From: Sinomicrobium kalidii
Lineage (GTDB): Bacteria > Bacteroidota > Bacteroidia > Flavobacteriales > Flavobacteriaceae
NCBI RefSeq assembly: GCF_021183825.1
Contig: NZ_CP089211.1
Location: forward strand, 248,001-312,000
Direction: 5' to 3'
DNA length: 64,000 nt
The position numbers and the translations under genes were made by a program. Under the pieces are notes generated by a model that was given only the letters and a program-made list of their open reading frames with translations, ran no database searches and was not told the DNA's origin. The stretch's first letter is position 1; every line of letters starts with the position of its first letter. Positions 35,048 to 44,535 of the stretch are shown in pieces.

Positions 35048-36559
35048 TTACTCTTCAGGATGTGAAAGAGAAAAGGGCCTGTCCCCTGCTTCCGTACCCT
35101 GTTCCTTATCGGGTGTGTCATCCATTTCCTCGAGAGCTATTTTACGAATACGGTGATTCATCTGGTCTCCGATGTAAAAGGCCCCCTCTTCCTCATTGTA
35201 AGCAATTCCGGATGGCCTGTCGAACCGGGCTTCTTCCCTCAGGTCACCGTTTACATAACCATACGGATCCGGGTTGATACTTGAGCTTCCCCTTCCGGCA
35301 AATGTGGTTACACTGCCTTCGGGAGTCAGTTTTCGAATGGCATGGTTGTACTGGTCTGTAAAATAAAAGTCATATTCGTCGGGCTTACCTGCTTCAACGT
35401 AGTCGTCATTTTTTACGAATACGCCCTGGTAGGGATTTCTCATGCGAACATCAGAGCCAACCCCATCCTGATACCCGGGACTTTTAAGTTGACCACATAC
35501 CAGATAGGGTTGATTAAATTGTTCCTTTTCCCAGTTATAATCGACACGGAGGATGTAATGCTGGTTAATGACCATAATATAGGCGTAGTTTCCGGACGGA
35601 TGTATAAAGATCTTATATTCCCATTGCGGGTCGTGAACCACAAACAAGGTTTCATAATCCTTGTCTCCAAGCCCTTCGCTGAAATATTTATTCAGATCAA
35701 AACGGAAAAACTGCCCCTTCTCATAACTGTTGAAATACAATTCTCCGTTCACCGGATGAACTGATGCGCCGTTACATTGCCTGTATCTCGTCAGGATTTC
35801 CCTGTCCTGCCAGTCCTTGTCGCGCGATAACCGGTAAGTGGCGCGGTCATTTTCACCACCGCGGTCTTCTGCGATGATCATATACTGGCCGTCATTCGTA
35901 AAATCAATACTCCTGGGCCGGTCAAAATCCGAGCGTTTTTTGGTTATGGTACTATCTTCGAAATCGATCAGGTAAAGGCCGTTGTTAAAGTCGAATGTTA
36001 CCCATAGATGCTTTGGGTTGAGCGGATCAAACTTCATGAAAGAGGGTTCCCAGAACCCACTCGCCATCTCATTCTGGTCGTCAGACTTGAATTTCCCGTC
36101 CTTCCAGGGCTCATCACCCCGGTCATTTTTGTATCCGATCAGGGTGGATACCACCATCTTGCGTTGATATTCAAAGTGCTTGTCCGAATAAGCGATGACC
36201 TGCCTGTCCCCTCGCCCTACACGCACTTCAATGTCTCCATCGAATGCCTGCCTCGGCACCAGGCAATAAAGCGACTCACCGTTTACGCTGATTACTTTGG
36301 CCTCTTTTCCCCCGATAAAAACCGATACGATACCGGGATCTGTTCCAAAGTTCTGTCCGTAGATCACAAGACGCTGCCCCGCACCACCCGAACCGGGGGT
36401 AAAACCGGATATCTCAACGGGGTTCGAAGGATCAAAAGGCGAATGTATTTCCTCTTCCCGGTCGTCACTTTGACAACCGTAAAAGCCCATACTTATAAAA
36501 GCCAGTATCAAATAAAGAGCCCGTAGCCTCTTCTTATTGTATATGATGTTTAAACGCAT
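35048..36559 (-). CDS. IPT/TIG and NHL-propeller lipoprotein, surface-binding-protein type (locus D)
   Basis: This 503-residue lipoprotein has a lipobox at Cys29 (YGC). An acidic linker (SDDREEEIHSPFDPSNP) precedes one IPT/TIG domain (about 47-130, ISGFTPGSGGAGQRLVIYGQ), then an NHL-type propeller (about 135-480) with blades such as DQYNHAIRKLTPEGSVTTFA, FDRPSGIAYNEEEGAFYIGD and QMNHRIRKI. Proteins of this design occupy the SusE/SusF position in many Bacteroidota uptake loci and bind the locus ligand at the cell surface. It follows the DUF1735-type lipoprotein by 73 bases on the same strand. It is distinct from the locus B propellers, which have YWTD rather than NHL blades. Confidence 0.85.
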   Translation of the reverse strand: MRLNIIYNKKRLRALYLILAFISMGFYGCQSDDREEEIHSPFDPSNPVEISGFTPGSGGAGQRLVIYGQNFGTDPGIVSVFIGGKEAKVISVNGESLYCLVPRQAFDGDIEVRVGRGDRQVIAYSDKHFEYQRKMVVSTLIGYKNDRGDEPWKDGKFKSDDQNEMASGFWEPSFMKFDPLNPKHLWVTFDFNNGLYLIDFEDSTITKKRSDFDRPRSIDFTNDGQYMIIAEDRGGENDRATYRLSRDKDWQDREILTRYRQCNGASVHPVNGELYFNSYEKGQFFRFDLNKYFSEGLGDKDYETLFVVHDPQWEYKIFIHPSGNYAYIMVINQHYILRVDYNWEKEQFNQPYLVCGQLKSPGYQDGVGSDVRMRNPYQGVFVKNDDYVEAGKPDEYDFYFTDQYNHAIRKLTPEGSVTTFAGRGSSSINPDPYGYVNGDLREEARFDRPSGIAYNEEEGAFYIGDQMNHRIRKIALEEMDDTPDKEQGTEAGDRPFSLSHPEE

Positions 36560-36632
36560 AGTTTTTAGATTTTAAATTCACAATACTTACCGGGTTTATT
36601 TCCCGTTTTCAACCGTATAGTTACTTCCATCA

Positions 36633-37619
36633 TTACCATTCTATTTGCTGGTCTTCATCAGGGATCTGGGTATTTAATTGACGTTCCAGGATCAACGAAC
36701 CCGAAACTTTATAATTGATATCCACATTGGGCACCATGGTATAATCTGAAAATTGATAATCGATATTATTAATGGTTAAATACCGGTGCAAAAGATAAGG
36801 GCGGATTTCATCCATTTGCTCGGTAATGGTATAACTTGCATCTTTATTTACCTGGAACTTCATGTCGGGATTATCGGCATGGAAGGTAACTGCACCGGTA
36901 TCGTCAAAAGTCGCGTAAACTTTATAGTTGCGACGGTCCTGACGGTCCTCATCTATATTTCCCGCATAGAAGAAGACGGTGTTTTCATCCACCACATAAG
37001 CCCGGATATCCGCTTTTACAATAGGTGTCTCGTCTTCATAACCTTCCATTGCCGTCTTCAGTGCAGTACCGCTATAGGTCCCCGAATAGTCGTTGAAAGG
37101 ATGAATGCGCAAAAGCGCTTTCCGATAGTGTTTCCGTGGATTTGCCACATAATCATAAGACGGATCATCTTCGATAGTTAAGGGGAGTACCCACTTATCT
37201 GTCATATCGATATCCTTTAATGTAAAATCGATGGGTATTAACGAAGTATTCTCACCAGCTTTGATGTCTACGGTGGAAGGGATCGTATAATATTTACTAT
37301 CTAACTCCCGATAATAAAAATCTTCGCGGTTCTGGAAGTGCTCGTAATTCAGTACATCCAGTGTATCGGAATCTACGGCGACATGCACCGTTCTGTCTTG
37401 AGCGTTTGTCCGGGACCCGCTGACGATCAAGGGTTGCTGGAAGGTCGTTTTCTCATCCCCTTTATAACGAATATAGATATTGCTCACCCCTTCGCTTGTT
37501 ACGGGCGCCTTGAATGATATATAATTTTCAAATTGCTCTTCGGTCCACTCATCATTACATGAGCCGCAAATGATGACCAACGTGAGCAGAAGGAACGGTA
37601 TACTAAATGGTTTATTCAT
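36633..37619 (-). CDS. DUF1735-type lipoprotein in SusE position (locus D)
   Basis: I start at the ATG 37617-37619 (MNKPFSIPFLLLTLVIICGS), which gives 328 residues and a lipobox Cys21 (CGSC). The frame is open 111 bases upstream but has no signal character there. The first domain (about 35-170) looks like DUF1735 (VSNIYIRYKGDEKTTFQQPL, ENTSLIPIDFTLKDIDMTDK, WVLPLTIEDD). The second (about 175-325) resembles DUF4361/DUF4973 (YSGTYSGTALKT, VDENTVFFYAGNIDEDRQDR). Such proteins follow SusC/SusD genes and are regarded as surface ligand-binding accessories. The gene begins 16 bases after the SusD stop. No enzymatic motif is visible. Confidence 0.85.
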   Translation of the reverse strand: MNKPFSIPFLLLTLVIICGSCNDEWTEEQFENYISFKAPVTSEGVSNIYIRYKGDEKTTFQQPLIVSGSRTNAQDRTVHVAVDSDTLDVLNYEHFQNREDFYYRELDSKYYTIPSTVDIKAGENTSLIPIDFTLKDIDMTDKWVLPLTIEDDPSYDYVANPRKHYRKALLRIHPFNDYSGTYSGTALKTAMEGYEDETPIVKADIRAYVVDENTVFFYAGNIDEDRQDRRNYKVYATFDDTGAVTFHADNPDMKFQVNKDASYTITEQMDEIRPYLLHRYLTINNIDYQFSDYTMVPNVDINYKVSGSLILERQLNTQIPDEDQQIEW

Positions 37620-37635
37620 GATGATGTGTGTTTTA

Positions 37636-39693
37636 TTAATCGTTATAAGTCCATCCCGGATTCTGTGTAAGGCGATTGTTCCGCTTGAGCTCGGTATGGC
37701 TAATGGGCCAGAACCACATCTTATCCGCAAAGGTGGTTTCGAGTGCCCATACGGCTATGGGTTGATGAAAAAGATCGCGTTCATCCTCGTTCATAAGGAC
37801 ATTACAGCCATATATAGGCAATGACTCTTCTACGGGAGCATCCATCCACCGGCGCAGGTCGTAATAGCGCTGCCCTTCTGCCAGAAGTTCAATAAAACGT
37901 TCGCGCTTCAACCTCTTTCTTAACTCTCCCTTGTCACTGTAAACACTGGCCGGATAATCGGGTACACCGGCACGAATGCGCACGGGATGAATACCTCTTT
38001 GTATCTCGGCGATGTTGCGCGCAATGTTGTAACTTCCGCCATTCCATGCCGGAATGTTGTACGACCCGTCCAATTCATTCAATGCTTCCGCATACATAAG
38101 CAATATATCTGCATAGCGGATAGCGGGCTCGGGTTTAAACACAATATTCCCGATATCCCCGCCCTCATAAGTATCATTCGGATGAACATATTTCTTTACC
38201 CCGAAGCCCGTTCGCAGCCAATAGGCATTGGATGAATTGAAACCGTTCCCTTTAGGGTTATCGCGGTAGTAGAATACCTGTTGGTTACGGTCGCGTTCCT
38301 GGGATTCATTCAACAATGACCAGAAACTGCCGTTGAAAGCCACAGAGGCATAAAACCGGGGTTCGCGGTTGGCGTACTGCAACGAAACACCTGGCCTCAG
38401 CGGCCTGTACCGGCCGGCTTCATAATCCTCCTCGGTAACGTAACCGCTTACGCGTTCGGAGCCATTCCCGCGGCCGATTTCCTTATCTTTACCGGGTACG
38501 TCCGTGCCATCGTTCATATAGTAAGCATCCACCAGCTTTTGTGTCAACCCGTGGGTATTCCAGCCGGTAGCGGACCGCGGTAGCTGATGGGCTACCATGG
38601 CCCTGATGCTTTCTCCGTCCTGGTTATTGCCCCTGGTAAAAATCAGTTCCGGGTTTCCAGAGGCGGGTAAGGTGCCGTCAAACACCCGGGCATATGATTT
38701 GGCCGGATCAATATCTGCCCAGCCTCCCGGCCATGCTTTTCCAGAAAAATTATGATCGTCGGGGGGAATAACCGTGGCATCCTCGCCTGTTTCCTGGAGG
38801 GGTACCGTGTACAACCCGTACAGGCCCAGTTCGATCACATCCCGGGCTGCGGCAGCGGCTTTTGCCCATTTCTCCTCCTGATAATCTGCAGAAAGCAGGG
38901 GGGTTCCTTGATCGTCGGTCAGTTGCCCGGCAAAAGCCGAGGTATTTCCGTTCGCCAGCGGACTGGCCACATAGATCAATACCTTGGCACGGGTAGCCAG
39001 GGCCGCTCCGACAGAAGGCCGGGCGGAGCCATCCTGACCACGGACCATACCTAATGCCTCCATTTCCTGTGCAGCGAGCAGCATTTCACTGCTGATAAAC
39101 TCCGCGCAATCTTCATAGGTGCTGCGCGGAACCGCCAGATCATCGTAACTTTCGGTGTAATCCAATCCCTCATCTGGCAATAAGGGAATGGGACCGTATT
39201 TACGCAATAACAGCCAGTACAGGTAAGCTCTTGCAAACCGGGCCTGCCCCCTGTAGTCTTTGATTTCTTCTGCCGACATCTCCGTGTTCATGTAGATATT
39301 GTGAATAAAGGTGGATGCATTCCGGATGCCACGGTAGCACTGCGTCCAGGTGCCCTGCTTGTCACTTTCGGTATATTGCCCCATTCTGAACATATTATAG
39401 GAAAGTTCGTTCTTTGACGGGTCGTAATCACTATCCCTGTCGCCGTAGTACATATCATCGGCAAAATTATGGGGTGTTACCCCCTTGCTCGCCACATCGG
39501 TATTGATACCTCTCAGTTCCTCAAATACGTTGGCAAGCCATTCTTCCGAATAGACTTTACTTTGAAACACCTTTTCTTCCGTGAGGCGATCTTTGAAATA
39601 CTGGTCGGAATCGAGGTAATCTTTGCTGCAGGAAGAGATCAGGCCTGTGGCACACACAAGCGACAGCACAGTATATACTATTTTTTTATTCAT
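37636..39693 (-). CDS. SusD/RagB-family nutrient-binding lipoprotein (locus D)
   Basis: This 685-residue lipoprotein has a lipobox at Cys22 (ISSC) and then SKDYLDSDQYFKDRLTEEKV, the classic SusD start. The helices GQARFARAYLYWLLLRKYGP and ADILLMYAEALNEL, and the C-terminal RLKRERFIELLAEGQRYYDL, are family signatures; the last is almost the textbook form. It is longer than average for SusD (about 500-600 residues) because of insertions in the middle (about 300-450). It begins 11 bases after the SusC stop. With SusC at 39705-43139 it forms the uptake complex of locus D. Confidence 0.95.
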   Translation of the reverse strand: MNKKIVYTVLSLVCATGLISSCSKDYLDSDQYFKDRLTEEKVFQSKVYSEEWLANVFEELRGINTDVASKGVTPHNFADDMYYGDRDSDYDPSKNELSYNMFRMGQYTESDKQGTWTQCYRGIRNASTFIHNIYMNTEMSAEEIKDYRGQARFARAYLYWLLLRKYGPIPLLPDEGLDYTESYDDLAVPRSTYEDCAEFISSEMLLAAQEMEALGMVRGQDGSARPSVGAALATRAKVLIYVASPLANGNTSAFAGQLTDDQGTPLLSADYQEEKWAKAAAAARDVIELGLYGLYTVPLQETGEDATVIPPDDHNFSGKAWPGGWADIDPAKSYARVFDGTLPASGNPELIFTRGNNQDGESIRAMVAHQLPRSATGWNTHGLTQKLVDAYYMNDGTDVPGKDKEIGRGNGSERVSGYVTEEDYEAGRYRPLRPGVSLQYANREPRFYASVAFNGSFWSLLNESQERDRNQQVFYYRDNPKGNGFNSSNAYWLRTGFGVKKYVHPNDTYEGGDIGNIVFKPEPAIRYADILLMYAEALNELDGSYNIPAWNGGSYNIARNIAEIQRGIHPVRIRAGVPDYPASVYSDKGELRKRLKRERFIELLAEGQRYYDLRRWMDAPVEESLPIYGCNVLMNEDERDLFHQPIAVWALETTFADKMWFWPISHTELKRNNRLTQNPGWTYND

Positions 39694-39704
39694 CGTTTTT
39701 CGGT

Positions 39705-42700
39705 TTACAGATTAACACTAATTCCCAGTGTAAAGGATTTGGCAGGGGGATAATCTTCTCCCCTGGGCGTGGCCAGTTCCGGGTCCCAGAGTTTAAACTT
39801 CGACCAGGTTACCAGATTGGTTCCGACCACATAAATCCGGATATTTTCGGCTCTTATTCGCTTAGCGATGCTTTTTGGCAGATTATAGCCAATATCTACC
39901 GTCTTAAGACGAAGGTACCGGCCGTCCCGCAGCCAGAAGGTCGATTCCCTGAAGTTATTCGGGTTTTCACCATAGCTTAATCGCGGATAGGAAGCATTGG
40001 GATCTTCTGTAGACGGATCTCCCGAAATATCAGCGGAGATCCAGCGGTTGTCTCCCATTACGCCTTTCATCACCTGCCCCCACTCTCCTTCGCTAAATGC
40101 ATATACGGTTTTTCCATAGGTGGAAAAAGTAGATTTACCGGCTCCCTGAAAATGCACCCCGAGGCTGAATCCCCGCCAATTGAAGGATGCCCCTAATCCG
40201 TAGATCAAATTGGGGCGGTTGGTGGCCCCGATCGCTACACGATCTCCATCATCGATAACCCCATCACCGTTGATATCTTTATATTTAATATCTCCGGGTT
40301 GGTAAACTCCAAACGTCTGGGTAGGACTATTGCGGATATCGTCGTAATCTTTAAACAGGCCCAAAGCCACGAGGCCCCTGGACTGGCCTACCCGAAAGCC
40401 TTCTTCATTCTGATAAGCATAGACATTGTTCTCTTCATCCCTTTCTATGATTTCGTTTTTGCTATAGGTAATATTGCTTCTCATGGTCAGGCTTACCTCT
40501 CCGATTTGCCGATGATATTGGAAACGTCCGTCGAAACCACGTGATTTTACAATACCCACGTTAGCTCTTGGTGTACTTTCCAATCCGACCATAGCGGGCA
40601 GAAACTCCCTTTCCATGTAAATTCCCGTACGTTTCTCCTCGAAGAAATCCAGATTTGCCGTAATGTGATTAGTTTCTATATCAAAACCCAGGTTTTGTTT
40701 TGTCGCGACCTCCCAGGTCACATTAGACGAAGCTACCTGTGAATACCGCATTCCTCCGAAATACCTGTCAAAACCATAGTCTGCCCACTGATACCCGCCG
40801 GCAGGATCTCCCTCGTCATCAAGAATCTCTGAAATCGTGTACAGATAAGGAAAACGCTCTCCTCCCATTAACTGATCGTTCCCCGCTTTTCCGTAAGAAT
40901 ACCGGATCTTGAACAATTTCAGCCAGCCCGCATGATCTTTCATAAACTGCTCTTCAGCCAGATTCCAGGCAAATGAGATGGCGGGAAAGAAGCCATACTG
41001 CTCTCCGGGGGCGAAGTTCTCCGAACCGGTATAGCCGAAATTGAGGTTGATAAAATAGCGGTATTTCCAGTTATAGATCAGCCGTCCGGCCAGGGCCTGA
41101 TTTCGCCTGGCGATACCATTTTTGATATCCTCACCAAGATCGACTGTTTGTACAAATGCATCACGGGTAAATCGCATTGCCCCGCCAATATTATGATTAC
41201 CGATACTGCGGTTATAATTGACCATCAAATCATAAAATTCGAGCCTGTTGCCCGTTGAACTGCTGGACTGTTGCATTTCACTCGGATCAGAAATATGGGT
41301 AAACACCAGGTCCCCGTTTACATCACGTGCGCGGGCAGCTTTCCATTGTTCGGGCCACTTACGGCGTTGTATATTGCTCGTATTCTGGGTATCATAGCCT
41401 ACTATTCCCCTGACACGGAGGCCTTCTGTAATGAAGCCTAAATCCTGTTCAATAGTAATGTTGGTCTGTACCTTATTCACCCAGTTTTCGTTAAACCCCG
41501 TTTGGGTTGCCATTACCCAGGGATTGGTCTGATTGCCTGTTCCCACCGCCGGCACATAGCCGTTGGAGTAAAGAACAGGCGTACGGATGGGGGAATAGCC
41601 AAACAGTGAACCCCAGAAATCAACATCGCCCAGTCCTGGGCTGTTCCTTTTGCTCAGAGAACCGGCAACGCCAACTTTTGCCACTGTTGTTTTGGTGATA
41701 TTGAAATCTGCATTGAGGCGGTAGTTCCAGCGTCTGTAATTGGCATTGGTATTATAATCCTTCTTCAGCGATTCATCGACCTCGTACATTCCGCCTTCGT
41801 TTATATAACTACCCGAGACATAATACCGCGAAGTTGGCCCGCCACCGCTCATATTCAAATTGGCACGGTACGTCATGGCCCCGTCTCTCAGCAGCAGTTC
41901 TTTCCAGTCGACATTCGGATATAAATCGGGATCCAGGCCCAGGCGCAAAATTTCCAGTTCTTCCGGCTGATAAATCGGGGCTTCGTTGCGGGTAATACGC
42001 GATTCATTTAACAGGTTGGCATAGGTTACGCCGTCTACGAAGTCAGGTGTAATGGTCCGGGTATTGTAAATGAATTCATCCTTGAAATTAACTTTTATTT
42101 TGCCGGCACTTCCTCTTTTGGTAGTAATCAGTATCACGCCATTTGCTCCCCTGGAACCGTACATGGCCGTTTCCGCAGCATCTTTTAAGACAGTGATCGA
42201 TTTGATATCTTCAATATTCAGTTCATTGAGGTCGCGCTCGATGTTATCTACCAGCACAAGAGGATTGGTACCTCCGCCGAAAGTGGATATTCCGCGGATC
42301 CAGAATTCGGAGATGTTCTTTCCCGGCTGGCCCGATTGCATCATGGCCATGATGCCCGGCACATTCCCGGCCAGGGCATTTGACAAGCTCGACGTGGGGT
42401 TTGATTTCATGTCGTCTACATCCACCGTAGAGACCGCGCCTGTAAGCGATATTTTTTTCTGCTCGCCAAAGCCCACGACAACCACTTCATCCAGACTGGC
42501 GGCATCTTCTTCCATAACAATTTCAAATGCTGTTTTTCCCTTTACCGGGATTTCCTGTGTAGCATAACCTATGTAGGAAATGACCAGTATGGCATCCTCA
42601 TCCGTAACTTTCATGGAAAAGTTCCCGTCAAAATCGGTTACAACACCGTTTTTCGTCCCTTTTTCCACAATATTCGCACCAGGCAAAGGGGAATTGTCCC

Positions 42701-43139
42701 CGGCAACAGAGACATGACCGCTTATTTCCAGCTGTTGTAATCCCGGTGTCAGTTCCGGGCCGGAATCTGTAATTTCACTCTTTTTTTTAATGATAATGGT
42801 ACGATCGCCGCCGATCTCGATATGCACATCAGTTTTTTTGCTAATTCGTTTTAGCAACACGTAAGTCTTTATTTCTCCTTTTTTAAGACGGATTCCGGGA
42901 GCGTTCCTGAAAAGTTTTTTTGAATAAATAAACCTGTAGTCTGTCTGTTGCCTGATCATATGGAAAACATCGTCAATACTGGCTGTCTGATCGTATGCTA
43001 TGACTATTTTTTCCTGGGAAAACGATGCTTTTGATGAAAAACCGAATACAGTGGTGCAAAGTAAAAAGATTAATGTTTTCATAAGTAGCAGCAACCGTTT
43101 GCCAAACGGATAATGCGGGTTGGTTAGTTTAATTTTCAT
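39705..43139 (-). CDS. SusC/RagA TonB-dependent outer-membrane receptor with STN domain (locus D)
   Basis: This 1144-residue receptor has an extended signal region (about 1-42; MKTLIFLLC at 20-28 would be an alternative start). An STN domain (about 47-118, IVIAYDQTASIDDVFHMIRQ) is followed by a carboxypeptidase-regulatory-like domain (about 138-210, NIVEKGTKNGVVTDFDGNFS), the TonB-box region SLDEVVVVGFGEQKK, a plug (about 230-345, SLSNALAGNVPGIMAM, ETAMYGSRGANGVILITTKR) and a barrel ending SFTLGISVNL. STN presence fits the FecR/sigma pair alongside. The spacer to fecR (43140-43236) holds an antisense-oriented hairpin. It should import the locus D ligand together with SusD; ligand unknown. Confidence 0.95.
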   Translation of the reverse strand: MKIKLTNPHYPFGKRLLLLMKTLIFLLCTTVFGFSSKASFSQEKIVIAYDQTASIDDVFHMIRQQTDYRFIYSKKLFRNAPGIRLKKGEIKTYVLLKRISKKTDVHIEIGGDRTIIIKKKSEITDSGPELTPGLQQLEISGHVSVAGDNSPLPGANIVEKGTKNGVVTDFDGNFSMKVTDEDAILVISYIGYATQEIPVKGKTAFEIVMEEDAASLDEVVVVGFGEQKKISLTGAVSTVDVDDMKSNPTSSLSNALAGNVPGIMAMMQSGQPGKNISEFWIRGISTFGGGTNPLVLVDNIERDLNELNIEDIKSITVLKDAAETAMYGSRGANGVILITTKRGSAGKIKVNFKDEFIYNTRTITPDFVDGVTYANLLNESRITRNEAPIYQPEELEILRLGLDPDLYPNVDWKELLLRDGAMTYRANLNMSGGGPTSRYYVSGSYINEGGMYEVDESLKKDYNTNANYRRWNYRLNADFNITKTTVAKVGVAGSLSKRNSPGLGDVDFWGSLFGYSPIRTPVLYSNGYVPAVGTGNQTNPWVMATQTGFNENWVNKVQTNITIEQDLGFITEGLRVRGIVGYDTQNTSNIQRRKWPEQWKAARARDVNGDLVFTHISDPSEMQQSSSSTGNRLEFYDLMVNYNRSIGNHNIGGAMRFTRDAFVQTVDLGEDIKNGIARRNQALAGRLIYNWKYRYFINLNFGYTGSENFAPGEQYGFFPAISFAWNLAEEQFMKDHAGWLKLFKIRYSYGKAGNDQLMGGERFPYLYTISEILDDEGDPAGGYQWADYGFDRYFGGMRYSQVASSNVTWEVATKQNLGFDIETNHITANLDFFEEKRTGIYMEREFLPAMVGLESTPRANVGIVKSRGFDGRFQYHRQIGEVSLTMRSNITYSKNEIIERDEENNVYAYQNEEGFRVGQSRGLVALGLFKDYDDIRNSPTQTFGVYQPGDIKYKDINGDGVIDDGDRVAIGATNRPNLIYGLGASFNWRGFSLGVHFQGAGKSTFSTYGKTVYAFSEGEWGQVMKGVMGDNRWISADISGDPSTEDPNASYPRLSYGENPNNFRESTFWLRDGRYLRLKTVDIGYNLPKSIAKRIRAENIRIYVVGTNLVTWSKFKLWDPELATPRGEDYPPAKSFTLGISVNL

Positions 43140-43187
43140 AAATTTGCTTGGTATTTGTTAGTCATTATTGGCTGATCATTATACTTG

Positions 43188-43243
43188 AGAGAGACGAAGT
43201 TGAGTCCATCGCCAAATGTTTGACTTCGCTCTCTTTTTATTTT
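43188..43243 (+). terminator. Antisense-oriented terminator hairpin at fecR/susC junction (locus D)
   Basis: AGAGAGACGAAGT (43188-43200) pairs with ACTTCGCTCTCT (43223-43234) with one bulged A, and TTTTTATTTT follows on the + strand, overlapping the fecR stop at 43237. The loop contains ATCGCCAAAT (43208-43217), the exact reverse complement of the locus B loop core. On the operon strand no T-run follows the stem. A near-consensus TATACTTG lies at 43180-43187 but is too close to the stem to start an RNA that ends here. Confidence 0.5.
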
Positions 43244-44406
43244 AGGATCACTTTCCTGTTGTCGATCTCGTAATCATTTATCATTCCGGAATTTTTTATC
43301 TGCAATAGTATTTTCTCAATATCCTGGTTTTTACTTAGTACGCCTATAAATTCTTCTTTTGGGGTAGTTTCATTCGAAAATTCAACTTCTATATCATACC
43401 AGCGGGACAGTACTTTCATAATTTCACCGAGAGGTTTATTGTCGAAACTAAAAATCCCCTCTTTCCAGGAGGTTTCATTATAGGTATCTACCGTTTTTGT
43501 ATGGATAATATTGTTTTTTAGATCGTATATGGTTTGCTGACTGGGAATCAGTGTTTGTTTTTTGTCCCGGTACTTTACCTTTACCCTGCCTTCCACCAGG
43601 GTAGTATAGATATTACTTTCGTCTTTATAAGCCTTGATATTGAATTCGGTGCCCAGCACCTGAACTTCCTGACCGTTATTGTAAACCCTGAAATCCGCCC
43701 CCCCGTGTTCCGCAGCCGGGGATACGTCGAAGTAGGCTTCTCCGTATAAGAGCTCCACCCGGCGTGAATCCCTTTTTTTAAAATCCGTCGGGTATTTTAA
43801 ACGGCTGTCGGAATTGAGCCATACCTTGGTGCCGTCTGATAGCTTTATCCTGAATTTCCCGCCCCTGGGAACAGTCAGATAATGATAAGATATCCCGGAA
43901 GTATCCGAAACATCCTCCCGATTGCTGAAATATTCAATTTTAGTTCCGTTACTCCCGAAATTACCTGTCTGAATCACCTCTTCTTTTTCCAGTAATACTT
44001 CCGTTCCGTCGGCAAGCGTTAATACAGCCCTGTCCGTTCCGGCCTTTATACCATGTGTAAACGAAGTGGATAAATTCGGGGTGAACAAATAATCTCTGAA
44101 CACATAGGAACCGGTCAGTATTCCAATAATGAAAACGGCCGCTGCATAATAGGTAATGCGGCGGAGTCTTCTGCGATAAGACCGTTTTTTTCTCTTTTTA
44201 ATCGCGGCTAAAAGTCTGTGTACAGCGCTATCCGTATCCGGATCATTAATACTGTATACAATGGAATAATGATCCTTGATAAAGGCTTCAAATTCCTTTC
44301 GATTCAAAGGTTCTTTTATCCATTCGGAAAGCAAGTCCAGGTCATCTGCGGTTGCCGAACGAGTAATATACCTGATAATTGTTTTTTCAATGCTCTCGGT
44401 CATCAT
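43237..44406 (-). CDS. FecR-family anti-sigma factor (locus D)
   Basis: I take the ATG at 44404-44406 (MMTESIEKTIIRYITRSATA), giving 389 residues; an ATG 27 bases upstream (44433) adds MYFIIKTPL. An N-terminal sigma-binding region (about 1-75, DDLDLLSEWIKEPLNRKEFE) is followed by a basic stretch (RKKRSYRRRLRRI), one membrane segment (about 86-103), a FecR domain (about 170-290, LTVPRGGKFRIKLSDGTKVW, VLGTEFNIKAYKD) and a C-terminal DUF4974-type domain (about 310-389, FSFDNKPLGEIMKVLSRWYD). It is longer than the other two FecR proteins in the window because of an extra beta region after the membrane helix. It should control the divergent sigma gene product and respond to the STN domain of SusC. 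Confidence 0.93.
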   Translation of the reverse strand: MMTESIEKTIIRYITRSATADDLDLLSEWIKEPLNRKEFEAFIKDHYSIVYSINDPDTDSAVHRLLAAIKKRKKRSYRRRLRRITYYAAAVFIIGILTGSYVFRDYLFTPNLSTSFTHGIKAGTDRAVLTLADGTEVLLEKEEVIQTGNFGSNGTKIEYFSNREDVSDTSGISYHYLTVPRGGKFRIKLSDGTKVWLNSDSRLKYPTDFKKRDSRRVELLYGEAYFDVSPAAEHGGADFRVYNNGQEVQVLGTEFNIKAYKDESNIYTTLVEGRVKVKYRDKKQTLIPSQQTIYDLKNNIIHTKTVDTYNETSWKEGIFSFDNKPLGEIMKVLSRWYDIEVEFSNETTPKEEFIGVLSKNQDIEKILLQIKNSGMINDYEIDNRKVILK

Positions 44407-44535
44407 TAAAGGGGTCTTTATAATAAAATACAATTCAGATATGTAATACCCTTGCTCTATAGATGTGTTTTTTTTAATTTTTGTGTTATTTTTTTATGAT
44501 ATTTGAAGTATTGTAGTTTTTTTGGCTATAGTAAT

